From contig CAADVD010000026.1 in assembly GCA_900752435.1 (NCBI GenBank), positions 1 through 25,453 of the forward strand: 25,453 nucleotides of DNA. The letters are read 5' to 3'. This document shows positions 23,575 through 25,453 of this stretch, piece after piece (positions within the stretch are counted from its first letter, which is position 1; every line of letters starts with the position of its first letter). Position numbers and translations under genes: made by a program. The notes beneath the pieces were generated by a model. That model was not told the DNA's origin. It worked only from the letters and a program-made list of their open reading frames with translations, and made no database searches. The DNA is from Oscillospiraceae bacterium (GTDB taxonomy: Bacteria > Bacillota > Clostridia > Oscillospirales > Ruminococcaceae).

Positions 23575-24534
23575 ATGAATTTGCACGGTAAGGACATCAA
23601 AATTTTTACTGCAAACTCCAACAAACAAGTGGCCGCGGATATCGCGAAAGACTTGGGATTGCCGATGGGAAAATCGGATGTTGTCACGTTTAGTGACGGC
23701 GAAATTTCCGTTTCCATTCAGGAATCGGTTCGTGGTTCGGATGTGTTTGTGGTACAGTCCACTTCTCAGCCGGTCAACAACAACCTGATGGAATTGTTGA
23801 TTATGATTGACGCGTTTAAACGCGCATCAGCGGGACGGATTACAGCGGTTATTCCGTATTTTGGTTATGCCAGACAGGACAGAAAAGCAAGAGCGCGTGA
23901 CCCGATTTCGGCAAAATTGGTGGCTGACCTCATCACCACAGCCGGCGCTGACCGCGTGCTGACGATGGACTTGCATGCACCGCAGATTCAGGGATTCTTT
24001 GATATTCCGGTGGATCACTTGCTGGGCGTGCCGATTTTGGCTCCGCATTTCATTGATGAATTCGGCAATGACAAGGAAGACGTTGTGGTGGTTTCTCCGG
24101 ACTTGGGTTCGGTTACCAGAGCAAGAAACTTTGCTTCTCGTATGGAAGTGCCGCTGGCAATTGTCGATAAACGTCGTCAGAAAGCCAATGTAAGCGAAGT
24201 GATGAACATCATCGGTAACGTGGAAGGCAAACGCGTTATTTTGGTGGATGATATGATTGATACAGCCGGAACATTGTGCAACGCGGCGAAAGCGATTATT
24301 GAAATCGGCGGCGCGAAAGAAGTTACGGCTTGTGCTACACATGGCGTGCTGTCGGGTCCGGCGATTGAACGAATTCAGAACAGCGTGCTGAAAGAAGTTG
24401 TTCTTTTGGATACCATTGCGTTGCCGGAAGACAAAAAGATTGATAAGATTAAATTGCTGAAGGTTGGCCCGGTATTTGCGGAAGCCATTGCCAGAATTTA
24501 CGAAGACAAACCAGTTTCTCCTCTCTTCATCTAA
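23575..24534 (+). CDS. prs: Ribose-phosphate pyrophosphokinase (PRPP synthetase)
   Basis: A 319-residue enzyme making phosphoribosyl pyrophosphate from ribose 5-phosphate and ATP, for nucleotide, His and Trp synthesis. Motifs are in order: FSDGEISVSIQESVRGSDVF near the N-terminus, YFGYARQDRKARARDPISAK (catalytic flexible-loop region, about 97-116), the metal and ATP site MDLHAPQIQGFF (near 130), and the PRPP-binding loop VLVDDMIDTAGT-type (ILVDDMIDTAGT, near 222-233). Length is typical. AGGAG is present about 12 bases upstream of the ATG, somewhat far. It follows glmU by 139 bases and ends at a strong terminator. Confidence 0.98.
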   Translation: MNLHGKDIKIFTANSNKQVAADIAKDLGLPMGKSDVVTFSDGEISVSIQESVRGSDVFVVQSTSQPVNNNLMELLIMIDAFKRASAGRITAVIPYFGYARQDRKARARDPISAKLVADLITTAGADRVLTMDLHAPQIQGFFDIPVDHLLGVPILAPHFIDEFGNDKEDVVVVSPDLGSVTRARNFASRMEVPLAIVDKRRQKANVSEVMNIIGNVEGKRVILVDDMIDTAGTLCNAAKAIIEIGGAKEVTACATHGVLSGPAIERIQNSVLKEVVLLDTIALPEDKKIDKIKLLKVGPVFAEAIARIYEDKPVSPLFI

Positions 24535-24545
24535 AATTGAATCAC

Positions 24546-24583
24546 AAAAAGCTGTCTCTTCCAAGGAAGCAGACAGCTTTTTT
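24546..24583 (+). terminator. Terminator of glmU-prs
   Basis: A two-part stem: aaaagctgtct (24547-24557) with agacagctttt (24571-24581), and an inner cttcc/ggaag stem with a two-base loop. It is followed by a T run. Confidence 0.92.
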
Positions 24584-24599
24584 CTATATATTCTACGCC

Positions 24600-24658
24600 C
24601 CGGGCCGTGCCCGGACGCGGTCCAGCGGCGGGACGCTGGTCGCTCGTCGCAACGAGCG
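24600..24658. repeat. String of three GC-rich hairpins
   Basis: Consecutive perfect stems: ccgggc/gcccgg (24600-24614), ccagcg/cgctgg (24622-24639) and cgctcgt/acgagcg (24641-24658), all non-coding. A weaker gttgc/gcgac stem follows at 24671-24684. Confidence 0.7.
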
Positions 24659-24705
24659 AAACTCCCACCCGTTGCCGCAGCGACATCCTCTTTCGGCCGC
24701 AAGGC

Positions 24706-24763
24706 ATTGCATTTTCCCTGCCCGTGGCAGGAAGACTTGCTTGCAAGTCGGCGAAAATGCAAT
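24706..24763 (-). repeat. Structured repeat, copy 1 (three-way junction)
   Basis: An 11-bp outer stem (24706-24716 with 24753-24763) encloses two perfect hairpins: cctgcc/ggcagg (24717-24731) and gacttgc/gcaagtc (24734-24749). It lies downstream of the ribbon-helix-helix gene. Weaker similarity to copy 2 continues to about 24805. Confidence 0.75.
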
Positions 24764-24815
24764 CGTTCCACAAAGTGTAGTTTTTTCGCAAAATGTGCAA
24801 ACCACCCACAAAACT

Positions 24816-25007
24816 TTAAGAATCAGAAGAGGAATCCTTATCTTCCTCCAAATTTTCCAAAGCCACTCGCACTGCTTCCACAACAAATGCACTAAAAGTA
24901 CAATTTTGTCCTTCTATGACTTGTTCTACCTGTTGAATCACATCAACAGGAAAGCGAATAGATTTTGTTTCCGTTTTTGGCATATTGGGAATTTTAAATT
25001 TTTTCAT
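24816..25007 (-). CDS. Small ribbon-helix-helix (CopG/Arc-like) DNA-binding protein
   Basis: A 63-residue protein. TKSIRFPVDVIQQVEQVI gives the strand and first helix, and FSAFVVEAVRVALENL gives the second helix of a ribbon-helix-helix fold. The tail is acidic and Ser-rich (EEDKDSSSDS). Proteins of this size are usually antitoxins or plasmid/element copy regulators, acting as dimers on palindromic operators. RBS AGGAG lies seven bases upstream of the ATG. It is transcribed divergently from the AbrB-like gene across a perfect 22-bp inverted repeat, probably its operator. No toxin gene is visible beside it, so an antitoxin role is not supported. Confidence 0.7.
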   Translation of the reverse strand: MKKFKIPNMPKTETKSIRFPVDVIQQVEQVIEGQNCTFSAFVVEAVRVALENLEEDKDSSSDS

Positions 25008-25049
25008 TCGTATACTCCTGCAATAATTCTATATTTATTTTAAAATATA

Positions 25050-25079
25050 AACATAGAAAAGAATGCACTACAATTGCAA
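25050..25079 (-). promoter_or_regulatory. Promoter of the ribbon-helix-helix gene
   Basis: TTGCAA (25074-25079), an 18-base spacer and TATGTT (25050-25055) on the minus strand. The -35 lies inside the left arm of the 22-bp inverted repeat. Confidence 0.5.
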
Positions 25080-25110
25080 TTATTATGTATTGCAATTGTA
25101 GTGCATTCTT
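25059..25110. promoter_or_regulatory. Perfect 22-bp inverted repeat (probable operator)
   Basis: Arms 25059-25080 and 25089-25110 are exact reverse complements separated by eight bases. The divergent -35 elements of both small genes fall in the arms, so a bound dimer or tetramer would block both promoters. Each arm also contains the sub-palindrome attgcaat. Confidence 0.8.
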
Positions 25111-25118
25111 GGTATACT
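25090..25118 (+). promoter_or_regulatory. Promoter of the AbrB-like gene
   Basis: TTGCAA (25090-25095), a 17-base spacer and TATACT (25113-25118), giving a transcript start near 25125. Confidence 0.6.
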
Positions 25119-25148
25119 GGAATTATCTGAATGAAAGAAGGAATTAAA

Positions 25149-25331
25149 TTGAAGTATACTACTGATTTTCCATCTGGTTTTGATTACACCCAAATTAATT
25201 CAACAGGAAAAATTGTGCTGACCAAAAATATGTTGGAATATTATGGATTTCATGCAGGTGATTCTGTGAGAATTATTTATACGGAAGGGGCTATACTGGT
25301 GCAAAAACAACCGAAGAAAAATCAATTATGA
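25149..25331 (+). CDS. Small AbrB/MazE-like DNA-binding protein
   Basis: A 60-residue protein with one swapped-hairpin (SpoVT-AbrB) domain: INSTGKIVLTKNMLEYYGFHAGDSVRI matches the G-x-I-x-x-P/T...L...x-G-D-x-V core, followed by a strand AILVQK and a basic tail. Such proteins are transition-state regulators or antitoxins. The chosen start is TTG at 25149, because AAGGA lies six bases upstream. The in-frame ATG at 25131 would add six residues but has only a weak GGA and lies about six bases from the predicted transcript start. It is divergent from the ribbon-helix-helix gene and followed by the second structured repeat. No partner toxin is seen. Confidence 0.65.
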   Translation: MKYTTDFPSGFDYTQINSTGKIVLTKNMLEYYGFHAGDSVRIIYTEGAILVQKQPKKNQL

Positions 25332-25387
25332 AGTAGCACCGGGCTTTGCACACTTGCCGGAAAACGCAGGCTTGGTGGAAAAATGAC

Positions 25388-25437
25388 ATTTTCGCCGACT
25401 TGCAAGCAAGTCTTCCCGCCACAGGCGGGGGAAAAAT
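25388..25437 (+). repeat. Structured repeat, copy 2 (inverted relative to copy 1)
   Basis: The same three-part structure as copy 1 read on the other strand: an attttc/gaaaaat outer stem, gacttgc/gcaagtc (25397-25412) and cccgcc/ggcggg (25415-25429). The last stem differs from copy 1 by a paired T-A to C-G change, which keeps the pairing. Weaker similarity begins at about 25343. Confidence 0.75.
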
Positions 25438-25453
25438 CAACCCCGAAAACCCG

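Noticed and set aside
24816..25331. Toxin-antitoxin pair
   Set aside because: Both small proteins look like DNA-binding antitoxin-type folds; no toxin-like protein is encoded beside either, so only a regulator pair is claimed.
1..25453. CRISPR arrays, tRNA or rRNA genes, transposases
   Set aside because: No regularly spaced direct repeats, cloverleaf genes or transposase motifs were seen on either strand.

Overview
The window reads as a chromosomal segment of a low-to-mid GC Gram-positive bacterium, most likely a gut-type clostridium (Oscillospiraceae/Ruminococcaceae-like). The reasons are strong AGGAGG-type ribosome sites, TTG/GTG starts competing with ATG, extended -10 promoters, a clostridial-type 875-residue pyruvate phosphate dikinase, the Firmicutes glmU-prs pair, and a fibro-slime surface protein. 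The assignment rests on sequence style only.

Layout. (1) Positions 17-4236 are a capsule/exopolysaccharide control block. On the minus strand, from one promoter, lie a CpsB-type tyrosine phosphatase, an anchored Ig-like protein and a fused CpsC/CpsD tyrosine kinase whose tail is eight Tyr-Gly units. A second Ig-like protein is transcribed divergently and ends at a good terminator. (2) Positions 4243-18397, all minus strand, hold the most interesting part. In order of transcription: a small PqqD-family protein, a membrane FlaA1/WbpM-type nucleotide-sugar dehydratase, a 1601-residue secreted fibro-slime protein, an 84-residue Cys-containing peptide with a leader-like N-terminus, an HPr-kinase-like protein, a membrane-anchored protein of unknown function, a PF14907-type nucleotidyltransferase, a radical SAM/SPASM enzyme and an ABC exporter. 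(3) ppdK stands alone on the minus strand (18873-21500) with its own promoter, structured leader and terminator. (4) glmU and prs run on the plus strand (22044-24534). (5) From about 24600 to the end is a hairpin-rich stretch. Two divergent small DNA-binding-protein genes (ribbon-helix-helix and AbrB-like) share a control region dominated by a perfect 22-bp inverted repeat, and each is followed by a copy of the same structured repeat.

How the genes may work together. PqqD-like chaperone, SPASM radical SAM enzyme, HprK-like kinase, PF14907 nucleotidyltransferase, exporter and short peptide are the parts expected of a peptide-modification (RiPP-like) pathway. Here they are interleaved with polysaccharide genes and a giant surface protein. 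My main hypothesis is that the 84-residue peptide is the substrate, is modified and exported, and acts at the cell surface together with the fibro-slime protein or the polysaccharide. GlmU (UDP-GlcNAc) would supply the substrate of the dehydratase. Gene families are recognised from motifs read by eye; the peptide-maturation role is inference.
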